Below the pieces are notes generated by a model, which searched no databases, was not told where the DNA came from, and was given only the letters and a program-made list of their open reading frames with translations. Source: Bordetella parapertussis (GTDB taxonomy: Bacteria; Pseudomonadota; Gammaproteobacteria; Burkholderiales; JACQAP01). From it: a DNA stretch of 64,000 bases. This document shows, piece by piece, positions 50,828 through 59,363 of the stretch. The translations under genes were made by a program, and so were the position numbers. The stretch lies in assembly GCA_945900965.1 (NCBI GenBank), contig CAMDKM010000009.1, positions 40,903 to 104,902 of the forward strand. Direction: 5' to 3'. Numbering within the stretch: position 1 is the stretch's first letter; every line of letters begins with the position of its first letter.

Positions 50828-52195
50828 TCAGGCGGCGGCAGGCCGGGCAGTGCGCATGGTCACCAGTTCCTCGGCTACCGTGGGGTGAATGGCGACAGTA
50901 TCGTCGAAATCGCGTTTGGTGGCGCCCATGCGGATTGCGACAGCGAATCCCTGGAGCATTTCATCTGCGCCGGGGCCGATGATATGACAGCCGAGAACCC
51001 TGTCATCCGGACCCACGACGAGCTTCATGGAACACTTGACCCTGCGTTTCGTGAAGGCGTGAAACATGGGCGTGAACGAGGTCTGATAGACCTGAATGGC
51101 GCCGGAGCCCAATCGTCGGATGGCCACTTCTTCCGACAAGCCCACGGTGCCAACCGGCGGATGGGAAAACATAACCGTGGGAATGTTTTCGTAATCGAGT
51201 ATGCGGTCCTTCATGCGTCCGAATACCCGATCGGCCAGGCGCCGGCCGGCGGCGATGGCTACCGGCGTGAGTTCGAACCGGCCAGTGAGGTCGCCAATGG
51301 CATAGATGCCGGGTACATTGGTTGCCTGAAACGCGTCGGTCGGGATGTCGAAGTTCTCGCGGTGCGCCACCCCGGTGGCGCGCAGGTCGAGGCGATCAGC
51401 ATTGGAGTGCCGGCCGATGGCCCAGATCAGGCAGTCGAATCCAGCGAGAGTCTCGCCGTCCTCGCAATGCAAAGCGATTGCGCCGGATGGTTTCTCGACG
51501 CGGGTCACCCGTTTTTGGGGAAGAATGTGCACGCCGTCCGCGCGCATTTGCTCCATGAGTGCGCCACGCAGCATGGAATCAAAATCGTGAAGAAAGTGGT
51601 CGCGACGCAGGAGCAGCGTCACATCGCTTCCAAGCGCGCGCAGCAGGCCGGCGAATTCAACCGCCACGTAACCAGCGCCGACGATCACCACCTTTTTGGG
51701 CTGATTTACCAACTCAAAGAATCCATCGGAGGTTATGCCGAATCCTGCTCCGGGAATGCCAGGCACCACCGGATGACCGCCCACCGCGATGACTATGTGG
51801 TCGGCCGAAAACGTGTCCGCACCGACCTTGACGGTTTTCGGCCCGACGAAGCGGGCGGTTCCGCGCACGACTTCGACGCCATTCTTGAGCAGGTTTTTCT
51901 CGTAGTAGCCATTCAAATCGAGGACGTGCTGATCGCGATGGCGCTTGAGTGTGGCCCAGTCAAACTTGTGCGAGGGAATGCTAAAGCCGTAGTCGGCGGC
52001 ATCCTCAATGGCGTGCGCGAGGCTGGCGCCATTCCACATGACTTTTTTCGGGACGCAGCCCACGTTGACGCAGGTGCCGCCAAACCGGCCGGACTCGATG
52101 AGCGCGCATTTGGCACCATAACTGGCGGCACGATTGGACACGGCCACCCCGCCGCTACCGCCGCCAATGGTAAGAAGATCGAAGTGTTTGGCCAT
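50828..52195 (-). CDS. gor: Glutathione-disulfide reductase
   Basis: This 455-aa FAD enzyme reduces GSSG with NADPH in the cytoplasm. FAD motif IGGGSGG, redox pair in [21 protein letters not shown]-domain [10 protein letters not shown] followed by [10 protein letters not shown], and active-site His in [12 protein letters not shown]. The ATG at 52195 removes a 13-codon extension. It lies 51 bases upstream of selO on the same strand; both are redox-related, so a shared transcript is plausible. The 511-aa antisense ORF is a shadow. Confidence 0.95.
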   Translation of the reverse strand: MAKHFDLLTIGGGSGGVAVSNRAASYGAKCALIESGRFGGTCVNVGCVPKKVMWNGASLAHAIEDAADYGFSIPSHKFDWATLKRHRDQHVLDLNGYYEKNLLKNGVEVVRGTARFVGPKTVKVGADTFSADHIVIAVGGHPVVPGIPGAGFGITSDGFFELVNQPKKVVIVGAGYVAVEFAGLLRALGSDVTLLLRRDHFLHDFDSMLRGALMEQMRADGVHILPQKRVTRVEKPSGAIALHCEDGETLAGFDCLIWAIGRHSNADRLDLRATGVAHRENFDIPTDAFQATNVPGIYAIGDLTGRFELTPVAIAAGRRLADRVFGRMKDRILDYENIPTVMFSHPPVGTVGLSEEVAIRRLGSGAIQVYQTSFTPMFHAFTKRRVKCSMKLVVGPDDRVLGCHIIGPGADEMLQGFAVAIRMGATKRDFDDTVAIHPTVAEELVTMRTARPAAA

Positions 52196-52298
52196 TGTGT
52201 AAGAATGAGAGTTTGAAACCGAAAATACCGGCAAGTATAGCGGACACTCTCTGTCGAGTCCGACGGATCAGCTTGCGCGCAAGCGTGCACTTAAAATC

Positions 52299-52321
52299 CC
52301 CTCTCCCTTGAAGGGAGTGGG
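52299..52321. repeat. REP-type palindrome
   Basis: CCCCTCTCCCTTGAAGGGAGTGGG, a short member of the CCTCTCCC family, sits in the gap between divergent gor and the membrane-protein gene. Confidence 0.55.
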
Positions 52322-52330
52322 TGAATACGT

Positions 52331-52470
52331 AAGGAGACACTGAATAAGTTTCCAAATGTCATTCCCGTGAAAACGGGAATCCAGAGTTTTCAATGGCATC
52401 TGGTTTCCCGCTCCCCGATAAGACCATTCGAGGACAGACTTCGCAAGGAAGACACTTGTTCAGGGTTTCC
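52331..52470. mobile_element. MITE-like element with dRS3-type core, copy 1
   Basis: It begins AAGGAGACACTGAATAAGTTTCC, carries AATGTCATTCCCGTGAAAACGGGAATCCAG and ends GACACTTGTTCAGGGTTTCC. ATTCCC-N8-GGGAAT is exactly the dRS3 pattern of Neisseria. This copy has about 25 extra bases (GACCATTCGAGGACAGACTT) and worn ends compared with copies 2 and 3. Confidence 0.75.
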
Positions 52471-52524
52471 GTAAGTAACTGCGCCGGCCCCCTTTTTTCT
52501 CAATAGACGAGAATTTCAAGAACA

Positions 52525-53283
52525 TTGAGCAACAAAACCTGGCAGAAATGGATTCTCGGCGCAGTGACAGTGGGCGCGATACTGATGGTGTTCCGCCTTC
52601 TCCCCATTCCCCAAGACTCCAACTATCACAATTTTTCCGACGGCCGCACCCTGTTCGGTCTGGCGAACTTGTGGAATGTGATATCGAACGCGCCGTTCGT
52701 GTTTGTTGGCGGATTCGGATTGAGCAGGCTGTCGCATCTTTCACCCACTGCGCCGCGCGTGGCCTATATCGTGTTCTGTATCGGCGTAATGCTGGTGGGC
52801 CTGGGCTCGGGGTATTACCACTATTCGCCTTCGTCGCAGGCTCTGGTATGGGATCGTCTGCCGATGACCATTGCCTTCATGGCGTTTTTCTCAATGGTGG
52901 TCCAGGATCGTGTTTCACAGCGGCTGGGGAGTGGGTTGCTCTGGCCGCTAATTGTGGGAGGAGCGGCATCGATCAGGTATTGGCATTGGTCCGAACTTCA
53001 GGGTGAGGGCGACCTCCGCGCCTATGTGCTGATTCAATTTTTGCCGATGCTGCTGATTCCGCTGATGTTGATGCTTTTTTCCGGCAAGGCACTGAATACC
53101 GCCATGTTGTGGGCGACGATTGGGACCTACGCGTCGAGCAAAGTTGCGGAGCATTTTGACGGCCAGATTCTCGATGCCTTGGGCTTTATCAGTGGCCATA
53201 GCATCAAACACCTTTTGGGAGCCTTGGCAGTTTTCTGGACGGTCATTGCGTTCCGGCGACCGGCAGCAGGCATTCGAGGATGA
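52525..53283 (+). CDS. CREST/ceramidase-like membrane protein
   Basis: This 252-aa integral membrane protein has about seven helices and the conserved polar residues of the CREST hydrolase superfamily (alkaline ceramidase type): NFSDGRTLFGLANLWNVISN, then GLGSGYYHYSPSSQALVWDRLPMT and a C-terminal SGHSIKHLLGA with the paired His. Such proteins are Zn-dependent lipid amidases. The start appears to be TTG at 52525, placed just after the MITE; no strong Shine-Dalgarno. Confidence 0.75.
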   Translation: MSNKTWQKWILGAVTVGAILMVFRLLPIPQDSNYHNFSDGRTLFGLANLWNVISNAPFVFVGGFGLSRLSHLSPTAPRVAYIVFCIGVMLVGLGSGYYHYSPSSQALVWDRLPMTIAFMAFFSMVVQDRVSQRLGSGLLWPLIVGGAASIRYWHWSELQGEGDLRAYVLIQFLPMLLIPLMLMLFSGKALNTAMLWATIGTYASSKVAEHFDGQILDALGFISGHSIKHLLGALAVFWTVIAFRRPAAGIRG

Positions 53284-53297
53284 ACCAATCCTCTGGT

Positions 53298-53362
53298 ACC
53301 CTTTACCGTTAACTGTTCACCATTCACTGATCACCCTTCACGCCTTCACTCATTCACGGTAC
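53298..53362. repeat. TTCACCC module alone
   Basis: AACTGTTCACCATTCACTGATCACCCTTCACGCCTTCACTCATTCAC is the pyrimidine half of the heptad element without the purine half. It ends six bases before the GST start codon. Confidence 0.7.
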
Positions 53363-53367
53363 TCAAA

Positions 53368-54072
53368 ATGATCGACCTCTACTACTGGCCCACTCCCAAC
53401 GGACACAAGATCACCATGTTTCTGGAAGAAACCGGCACGCCTTACCGGATTATTCCGGTAAATATTGGCGCTGGCGACCAGTTCAAGCCGGATTTTCTGA
53501 AGATTGCGCCCAATAACCGCATGCCGGCGATTGTCGATAGCGAACCGGGGGATGGCCGCAAACCCATTTCGGTATTTGAGTCCGGCGCGATTCTGATCTA
53601 TCTGGCCGCAAAGACCGGACGCTTTCTGCCGCGCGATACCCGCGCCTGGGTCGAGGTGCTGCAGTGGCTGATGTGGCAGATGGGCGGGCTGGGTCCGATG
53701 GCGGGCCAGAATCATCATTTCAGCCATTACGCGCCGGAAAAACTACCCTACGCGATCGACCGCTACGTCAATGAAACCGCGAGGTTGTATGCAGTGCTCG
53801 ACAAGCGGCTCGCCGATCGTGAATTTGTCGCGGGGGAGTATTCGATCGCCGACATGGCGAGTTACCCCTGGATTGTGCCGCATGAGCGCCAGAAGCAGGA
53901 TCTGAACGACTTCCCCAATCTCAGGCGCTGGTTCGAGGCGATCCGCGCGCGACCGGCGGTGGTGCGCGCCTACGAGAAAGGCAAAGCGATCAATACGAAA
54001 CCGACGGTGGATGAGAAATCCCGTGCAATTTTGTTCGGCCAGACCGCGCAGACGGTCCGGAATAGTGCCTGA
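53368..54072 (+). CDS. Nu-class glutathione S-transferase / disulfide-bond oxidoreductase (YfcG/YghU-like)
   Basis: This 234-aa GST has the Nu-class N-terminus YYWPTPNGHKITMFLEET, where a Thr or Asn near TPN contacts glutathione, and the helical segment EVLQWLMWQMGGLGPMAGQ that is nearly diagnostic of YfcG/YghU. Family members bind two glutathiones and reduce disulfides. Heptad repeat sequence abuts the start and no Shine-Dalgarno is visible. It is cytoplasmic. Confidence 0.9.
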   Translation: MIDLYYWPTPNGHKITMFLEETGTPYRIIPVNIGAGDQFKPDFLKIAPNNRMPAIVDSEPGDGRKPISVFESGAILIYLAAKTGRFLPRDTRAWVEVLQWLMWQMGGLGPMAGQNHHFSHYAPEKLPYAIDRYVNETARLYAVLDKRLADREFVAGEYSIADMASYPWIVPHERQKQDLNDFPNLRRWFEAIRARPAVVRAYEKGKAINTKPTVDEKSRAILFGQTAQTVRNSA

Positions 54073-54187
54073 TGATTTAGATAACTCTTGCGAGAGCGTC
54101 GTGCAAGGAAATAAATTTTCGTTTTTCATACATTTTCTTGGGGAGGCAACTTTAAGTTATCTGAATTTGCCGGCATTCGCAGCGAAA

Positions 54188-54318
54188 TTCCCCTCATCCC
54201 CAGCGCTTCTCCCGAAGGGAAAAGGGAGCGTGTGATAAATTTCTTTCGGGGCAAGCATAAATTAGTTCAAAGTATGCAGTTCTCCCTTCTCCCTCCGGGA
54301 GAAGGACGGGGATGAGGG
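54188..54318. repeat. 131-base inverted repeat with CCCTCATCCCC ends
   Basis: CCCTCATCCCCAGCGCTTCTCCCGAAGGGA at the left faces TCTCCCTTCTCCCTCCGGGAGAAGGACGGGGATGAGGG at the right; the outer arms are inverse complements and each contains its own small hairpin. It lies between GST and hemD; nothing else is seen in this roughly 300-base gap. Confidence 0.7.
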
Positions 54319-54371
54319 AAGATTCTCGTTGCCGATCCCACACGGAAGCCGGATGAAACTTATTTTTTGTC

Positions 54372-55172
54372 ATGCACGGTAAAACTATCGCCATCCTGGA
54401 AAGTCGCTTCGGCGCGCATCTTGCCGAGCTGATTGCCAAGCGGGGCGGCGTTCCGTTACGGGCGCCGGCACTGGCGGAAGAGCCGGACATCGATCTCGAT
54501 GCAATTCGGCGGTTGATCGAGGGCTGGGCGATGCAACCGATCACGCTGGTGATTTTTCAGACCGGCGTGGGTACACGGGCCTTGTTCGAGGCGACTGACC
54601 GAATGGAATTAACAAGCCGTTTCCTGGAATTGCTGGCCGCCTGCAAGGTGGCGGCGCGCGGCCCCAAGCCGACGTCGGTTTTGCGCGGACGACAGGTCCG
54701 CATAGATTGTTCCGCCGAGGAGCCCTTCACTACCCATGAAGTGTTGAGCGCCATTAGCGGCGTGGATGTGCGCGGGAAGCGAGTTCTCGTGCAACGCTAC
54801 GGCGGCCCGAACCCCGAACTCGATTCTGCACTGGAAGCGCGTGGCGCCAGCGTCATTGAGCTGCCCACTTATCGATGGACGCTACCGAAGGACTGCGGGC
54901 CGCTCAAGCATCTGATTGATGAGTTGGCCCAGGGCCGGGTCGATTGCGTGGTGTTCACCAGCGCGTCGCAGGTGCGCAATCTGTTCGTTGTGGCGCAGGA
55001 AGAGGGGCGCGCGGAAAGCCTGCGAGCGAGCCTGGGAAAAGTTATGGTGGCCTCGATCGGGCCGGTATGCAGCGAAGCCTTGGTGGCCATCGGGGTCGCG
55101 GTGCAGCTCGAAGCAAGTCCGCCCAAACTTGGGCCGCTTGTGGAAGCGCTTACGGTCGCTTTGGCGCTTTAA
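54372..55172 (+). CDS. hemD: Uroporphyrinogen-III synthase (HemD-like)
   Basis: This 266-aa protein has the two-domain HemD fold. IAILESRFGAHLAELIAKRGGVPLRAPAL opens domain 1, and VLVQRYGGPNPELDSALEARGASVIELPTYRW plus VVFTSASQVRNLF are the most conserved parts of the family. The enzyme closes hydroxymethylbilane to uroporphyrinogen III. It is not next to hemC, so it could be an additional stand-alone HemD of the kind found near nitrite or sirohaem genes. No Shine-Dalgarno is obvious. Confidence 0.82.
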   Translation: MHGKTIAILESRFGAHLAELIAKRGGVPLRAPALAEEPDIDLDAIRRLIEGWAMQPITLVIFQTGVGTRALFEATDRMELTSRFLELLAACKVAARGPKPTSVLRGRQVRIDCSAEEPFTTHEVLSAISGVDVRGKRVLVQRYGGPNPELDSALEARGASVIELPTYRWTLPKDCGPLKHLIDELAQGRVDCVVFTSASQVRNLFVVAQEEGRAESLRASLGKVMVASIGPVCSEALVAIGVAVQLEASPPKLGPLVEALTVALAL

Positions 55173-55284
55173 GGAAACACTGAATAAGTTCCCGAATGTC
55201 ATTCCCGTAGAAACGGGAAACCAGGTTTTTCAAAAAAAATCTGGCTCCCCGCTTTCGCGGGGAAGACACTTATTTAGTGTTTCC
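55171..55284. mobile_element. MITE-like element with dRS3-type core, copy 2
   Basis: GGAAACACTGAATAAGT at the left and ACTTATTTAGTGTTTCC at the right are near-perfect 17-base terminal inverted repeats. Core: GTCATTCCCGTAGAAACGGGAAACCAG. It starts at the hemD stop codon and ends two bases before the stop of the gene on the other strand, so it fills the convergent gap precisely. Confidence 0.85.
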
Positions 55285-55285
55285 A

Positions 55286-55879
55286 TTAACGTCGCCGGGA
55301 GGGATTGGCGTCGATCAGCCGGCAGGCGATGTCGATCGAATTTCTGACTGATTCAAGGTTACCGACATACCCGCCAACGGCTTCTTCTGCCCGGCAGCGC
55401 AACGCCTTCGACGTGACAAGACCCTCACGCGCCAGAGCTTCGATGTCCTGGCGATCCTGATCGGAGAATCTCGAAAGCTTGCTAACTGCGAGATCCACCG
55501 GGCTGAATACCCGAACGTCGACCTTTTTCCCATCTATGCCAGGGATGATGACGGGTACCGAATCTTCGTAAGCATTTTCGTGCAGGAGCCCAAGGCTGTC
55601 GTTGTAGTTGCGGTCCAGGTACAGTATGCGCGCGCTCCCGTCCACGTCGCGGAAGGAGACGCTCAAGTCGTCACTGAGCACCAGGCGCCGGGAAAAACTC
55701 GCGTCGATATCCTCCGAGACGCGAGTCCCGATATGCAGTTGCAATGCCGCGCCCCCGGCAACGTACATCCGAACCGGCAGCGCGGAAGCGGGGGCGTCCT
55801 TCAGCGACTGGGAAATGCGACCAACGATTTCGGCGAACGCGGCAAGATAGTCCGGGCGAACGCGTTTATGCGGGCGCAT
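55286..55879 (-). CDS. DUF6036-like nucleotidyltransferase
   Basis: This 197-aa protein has a minimal nucleotidyltransferase signature, YVAGGAALQLHIGTRVSEDIDASFSRR (Gly-Gly plus the acidic pair in SEDIDAS), and KKVDVRVFSPVDLAVSKLSRF, as in DUF6036 and AbiEii-like proteins. It overlaps by 14 bases a small HTH gene upstream. HTH plus nucleotidyltransferase pairs often act as toxin-antitoxin or abortive-infection modules; that role is inferred. Confidence 0.78.
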   Translation of the reverse strand: MRPHKRVRPDYLAAFAEIVGRISQSLKDAPASALPVRMYVAGGAALQLHIGTRVSEDIDASFSRRLVLSDDLSVSFRDVDGSARILYLDRNYNDSLGLLHENAYEDSVPVIIPGIDGKKVDVRVFSPVDLAVSKLSRFSDQDRQDIEALAREGLVTSKALRCRAEEAVGGYVGNLESVRNSIDIACRLIDANPSRRR

Positions 55880-56411
55880 GAACGAGGCGTGCTCGCAGCA
55901 TGGGTAAAAATCTGGCCGGCCGAAGCGGGCTTCTCTTCAGCCATAGCGCGAAAACTTCGGGTGTCGTCACACCAGCATGCAGGGCTTCCGCCAGCCTCAA
56001 GTAACGCGCCCGATCAAATCCGGTCGCGCCAGCCAGCAGCGTGGCTAGTCCGCCCATGAAGAATTCATTGCCTCGTGCCCGCCAATGGGTCGGGTCAACA
56101 ATTCCCGACGCACACAAGTCTAGCAAAGCCGATTCGTATTCCCGGTCGAATGAATCCTGCCTGCTAAGCTGACCGCGCTGCGCGGCGGGCACCGCCTCCA
56201 GTGAGCAGCCGGCGCCCGCGGTTAGCGCCCAGAGTGTCCCGATATCGCAGGACAATTTGGAGCGCAAGCGGGACAGGGTTTCCTTGGGTACGCCGGAAGC
56301 CCTCGCCCATTGTGCGTCGCTGGCAAAATGCCGGTGTGCTTGTTCGCGCAGGGAATCGATCAGGCGTTTGATCTCGTCCTTGTTTGAGCCTAGTGACGTT
56401 GACGTATTCAT
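55866..56411 (-). CDS. HTH-domain protein paired with the nucleotidyltransferase
   Basis: This 181-aa protein has a helix-turn-helix-like N-terminal half (DAQWARASGVPKETLSRLRSK, residues about 32-52) and a helical C-terminal half (GLATLLAGATGFDRARYLRLAEAL). The ATG at 56411 begins the conserved part; the 84 codons upstream in the track are dismissed. It probably regulates and neutralises the downstream protein, as in AbiE-type systems. Confidence 0.75.
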   Translation of the reverse strand: MNTSTSLGSNKDEIKRLIDSLREQAHRHFASDAQWARASGVPKETLSRLRSKLSCDIGTLWALTAGAGCSLEAVPAAQRGQLSRQDSFDREYESALLDLCASGIVDPTHWRARGNEFFMGGLATLLAGATGFDRARYLRLAEALHAGVTTPEVFALWLKRSPLRPARFLPMLRARLVHAPA

Positions 56412-56509
56412 CAACGAATAATAGGACAGCGTGCATTGTTCGTCAACGTCAGCCGGATTTTGTGTCAGCCGGATTTTGTGGTTACCCCAATCGGCAAGGG
56501 CTCCGCGGC

Positions 56510-57175
56510 TCAGGCTTCTTCGCTGCCTTCGATGACCTTGCCAAACCATGCCTCGATGCTGATCGGCTTTGCACCTTCTTTCCGCGCGCGCTCCTGATCT
56601 TTGGCCGGCAAATCGCCCTGCAACAGGTCGATATTTTTCCATCCGGCAATCGGGGTCGCGCATTGCGGCCTTGGGACGTATTTGGACGCTTTGATCTTCT
56701 GCATGCGGTGGACGTAACGCGGGCAGTTCGGAAATACGGCGTCCACGCTCACTCGCACGACGAGCACTGCTTCGTGGAATTGTTTCATCAGGAGATCGGT
56801 TTCGCTGATCCGGGCCGTGCCTTGTACCCGCAGACGATTCGGGCGTTCGAAGTCCATAAACAATAGACCGACCTTGCCGCTTCCCGCGACATTTCCGGCC
56901 GAATAGAACATGCCATTGCCGTCGTAGAGGGGGAAGGCAATGGTCTTCGCATCCACCACTTTGACAAAGCCGAGATCGCCGCCTTTATATGAAACGGTTG
57001 GGCTGCCATTCGCGTCAACCGAGGAAAGCCAAAACATATCGCGGCTTTCGATAAAGGCCTTATTCATGTCGTTGATGTCTGGCGCCACGGCCACCTGTTC
57101 AATCTTGTCGGCAAGCCGGCGCGTGTCGAAGCGGTCCTGAAAGGCGCGCTGAGTGGCGCCGTAGAGTGTGCTCAT
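56510..57175 (-). CDS. Pyridoxamine 5'-phosphate oxidase family protein
   Basis: This 221-aa split-barrel flavoprotein has FIESRDMFWLSSVDANGSPTVSYKGGDLGFVKVVD and GKVGLLFMDFERPNRLRVQGTARI, the FMN- or F420-binding core of PNPOx-like proteins. A C-terminal extension contains PNCPRYVHRMQ, typical of the subgroup acting on small redox substrates. GGGGGACAC precedes the ATG at 57175. It is likely not PdxH. Confidence 0.88.
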   Translation of the reverse strand: MSTLYGATQRAFQDRFDTRRLADKIEQVAVAPDINDMNKAFIESRDMFWLSSVDANGSPTVSYKGGDLGFVKVVDAKTIAFPLYDGNGMFYSAGNVAGSGKVGLLFMDFERPNRLRVQGTARISETDLLMKQFHEAVLVVRVSVDAVFPNCPRYVHRMQKIKASKYVPRPQCATPIAGWKNIDLLQGDLPAKDQERARKEGAKPISIEAWFGKVIEGSEEA

Positions 57176-57297
57176 GTGTCCCCCGTTTATTGTTGTTGAG
57201 CAGCGCGAAGTGCGCTGCGTTTGGGAGCTTAGCAGGAAGAAAGCGGGGCAGCAGGGCCGGGTGGGGGTCGGTCCACTACCGGATGGACGTTTTGTCT

Positions 57298-57744
57298 TCA
57301 GTTCGGAATCACGGGCTCCACCAGCGTCGCCAGTTGCGCGAGCGACTCCTGCCAGCCGAGATAACACATCTCAAGGGGGATAAATTCGGGAATGCCTTCC
57401 TGCACCACGTTGAGCTCGGTTCCGGACGAGACCTTCTTCAGGCTTATCGTCGTAATCATTTCCCCTGGTAGATTGGGATCATCGAAGCGATCGGTATAGC
57501 GAATCCTTTCAAATGGCACGAGTTCCCGATATTCGCCGCCGAACGAGTGACGCTGTTGAGTGCCGAAATTCACAAACGACATTTCATAGATGCCGCCCAC
57601 CCGGGCATCCAGGCGGTGGACCTTGCAGGTAAAGCCGTAAGGTGGAAGCCATTTGGCCATGGCGTCGGCGTCCAGGAATGCGCGATAGATGCGATCGGGT
57701 TGGGCGCGAAGGACCCGGTGTAATTGGACGGTGCCGGTGGGCAT
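57298..57744 (-). CDS. AHSA1-type SRPBCC protein
   Basis: This 148-aa cytoplasmic protein of the activator-of-Hsp90 ATPase homologue (AHSA1) family: VLRAQPDRIYRAFLDADAMAKWLPPYGF, then GGEYRELVPFERIRYTDRF, ending GWQESLAQLATLVEP. It has a ligand-binding hydrophobic cavity fold; function unknown. GGAGAACC precedes the ATG at 57744. Confidence 0.9.
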   Translation of the reverse strand: MPTGTVQLHRVLRAQPDRIYRAFLDADAMAKWLPPYGFTCKVHRLDARVGGIYEMSFVNFGTQQRHSFGGEYRELVPFERIRYTDRFDDPNLPGEMITTISLKKVSSGTELNVVQEGIPEFIPLEMCYLGWQESLAQLATLVEPVIPN

Positions 57745-57877
57745 GGTCGGTTCTCCTTTCGATCGGCGGTTCGTGGACGGTTTGGGTGGGAAATGTCCAT
57801 CCAATTTTCCCGCTATGGCGCATGGCACTCAAGGATTTCTTATCCGGAGCAGCGAGTTCTGGTGCAGACAAACGTAA

Positions 57878-57903
57878 GGCGGGTTACGCTTCGCTAGCCC
57901 GCC
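57878..57903. repeat. REP-like palindrome (GGCGGGTTACGC type)
   Basis: GGCGGGTTACGCTTCGCTAGCCCGCC folds through GGCGGG/CCCGCC arms. It lies in the gap upstream of the AHSA1 gene with no other gene visible. Confidence 0.65.
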
Positions 57904-58015
57904 GGAACCGCGGACCCATCGGTCGGTGCGAGACGCTTCGCTTTCGTGCCCGGGCTAACGCAGAGCCAAGGGGAGTGAGCGGAAAGGCTGCGGAGCGTCC
58001 CTCATCAGGGCCAGG

Positions 58016-58309
58016 TTATGCTGCGGTGAGTTTAACTTTTTCGACATCGGCAAGATTGACTCGCTGTCGCGCATGCCACAAATTATAGTTGTACTGCATG
58101 GCGAGCCAGCTCTCCGGCGTACGTCCGAGCGCCTTGGAAAGCCGAAGCGCCATCTCCGGAGTAACGGTACTTGAACCTTTCAGTATCCGGCTCAGAGTCG
58201 ATGCGGCCACTCCGAGCTTTAAGGCGAGTTCCCGGCCGCTCAGACTGTTGGGCTCAAGATAAACCCGAGCGATGAACTCTCCAGGGTGAGGAGGGTTGTG
58301 CATGGTCAT
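58016..58309 (-). CDS. higA: HigA antitoxin
   Basis: This 97-aa HTH_3 (XRE) antitoxin of the HigA/VapI group: HPGEFIARVYLEPNSLSGRELALKLGVAASTLSRIL and TPEMALRLSKALGRTPESWLAMQ are standard. It is downstream of its toxin (reverse order, as usual for higBA) with one base of overlap (TGATG). Confidence 0.94.
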   Translation of the reverse strand: MTMHNPPHPGEFIARVYLEPNSLSGRELALKLGVAASTLSRILKGSSTVTPEMALRLSKALGRTPESWLAMQYNYNLWHARQRVNLADVEKVKLTAA

Positions 58310-58587
58310 CAGTGGTAATCCTCGTAGTCTAGAAGGTGAATATCTCCGTCCCGGAATTCAAAAGTCAATCGCCAGCTTCCATTAACCCAAATGGACCAGC
58401 GCCCCTTTTCTCGCCCCTTCAATGGATGAAGGCGAAAACCGGGGATGCTCATATCCTTGATCCTTTGGGCAGTGTCCAAGGCCGTGAGTTGCATTCGGAG
58501 TCGAGATGCGTGATGTGGCTGGATGCCGGCCGAGCTTCCGGACTCAAAAAACTTCTGCAACCCTTTGTGCCGGAATGTCTTGACCAT
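58309..58587 (-). CDS. higB: HigB toxin
   Basis: This 92-aa RelE-type mRNA interferase has KGLQKFFESGSSAGIQPHHASRLRMQLTALDTA, then PGFRLHPLKGREKGRWSIWVNGSWRLTFEF and a DGDIHLLDYEDYH end, the typical HigB pattern. It is intact. A palindrome covers its promoter. Confidence 0.94.
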   Translation of the reverse strand: MVKTFRHKGLQKFFESGSSAGIQPHHASRLRMQLTALDTAQRIKDMSIPGFRLHPLKGREKGRWSIWVNGSWRLTFEFRDGDIHLLDYEDYH

Positions 58588-58601
58588 GTTCCATCATACA
58601 A

Positions 58602-58620
58602 TGTTGCGCACCGCGCAACA
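58602..58620. promoter_or_regulatory. higBA operator palindrome
   Basis: TGTTGCGC and GCGCAACA are perfect inverted arms around ACC, 15 bases upstream of higB. On the reverse strand a TATGAT hexamer follows at 58597-58592 and could be the -10 box, so HigA binding here would block the promoter. Confidence 0.6.
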
Positions 58621-58725
58621 ACCGGAGTTGACCTGCCGAGGCACATCGAAGTTGTAGAAAGACCGTCCCGCAATAATCGCATACTGAAATATCTGCCCAT
58701 TGAGAAGGCCGGGACTGCTATCGCT

Positions 58726-59283
58726 TTAGTCAATCGGCCGGTATTCCACGGCGATCACATCGATTTTTTCATCGCCGCCCGGTGTTTTTACGGTAACGGT
58801 GTCACCCTCGCGGGCTTTGATCAGGGCTTTGGCGAGGGGGGATATCCAGGAAATTCGGCCGCGGGAGAGGTCGGTTTCGTCGATGCCGACGATGCTGTAG
58901 GTTTTTTCTTCGCCCAGGGTATTACATACGGTGACGGTGGCGCCGAAAAAGATCTGGTCGCTGGTTTCGCGCTGTGCGGGATCGACCACGACCGCGTTGT
59001 CCAAGTGTTTGGTCAGAAAACGGATGCGGCTGTCGATCTGGCGTAAGCGGCGTTTGCCGTAGATGTAGTCGGCATTTTCCGAGCGGTCGCCATTGGAGGC
59101 GGCCCAATGGATGACTTTCACCAGTTCCGGGCGCTCCTTGTCGAGCAGGTGCAAGGCCTCGTCCTTCAGGCGCTTGAAGCCGGCCGGGGTGATGTAATTT
59201 TTCGTCCCCGCAGGCAGGGGCGAAGCCGCGGCTTCGGGCTCCTCTTCCTCCTGGTCGGTTTCCTTGGTAAATGCTTTGTTCAT
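58726..59283 (-). CDS. greB: Transcription elongation factor GreB
   Basis: GreB rescues backtracked RNA polymerase by stimulating transcript cleavage. This 185-aa protein has an N-terminal coiled coil (TPAGFKRLKDEALHLL and HWAASNGDRSENADYIYGKRRLRQID, with the acidic tip in GDRSENADY) and a C-terminal FKBP-like domain (GISWISPLAKALI-type block). An acidic N-terminal extension (DQEEEEPEAAAS) precedes the conserved part. Divergent from the peroxiredoxin gene. Confidence 0.95.
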   Translation of the reverse strand: MNKAFTKETDQEEEEPEAAASPLPAGTKNYITPAGFKRLKDEALHLLDKERPELVKVIHWAASNGDRSENADYIYGKRRLRQIDSRIRFLTKHLDNAVVVDPAQRETSDQIFFGATVTVCNTLGEEKTYSIVGIDETDLSRGRISWISPLAKALIKAREGDTVTVKTPGGDEKIDVIAVEYRPID

Positions 59284-59363
59284 GCGCGGGGTGTGGTCAC
59301 AGTTGTACAATGGAATTGTCTCACTTCAAGCAGTCATTTAATAATCATCTGGAGGATCCTGGT

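Noticed and set aside
50681-52216. 511-aa + strand ORF
   Set aside because: It is antisense to gor across its whole length and has no recognisable domain; gor carries every expected glutathione reductase motif.
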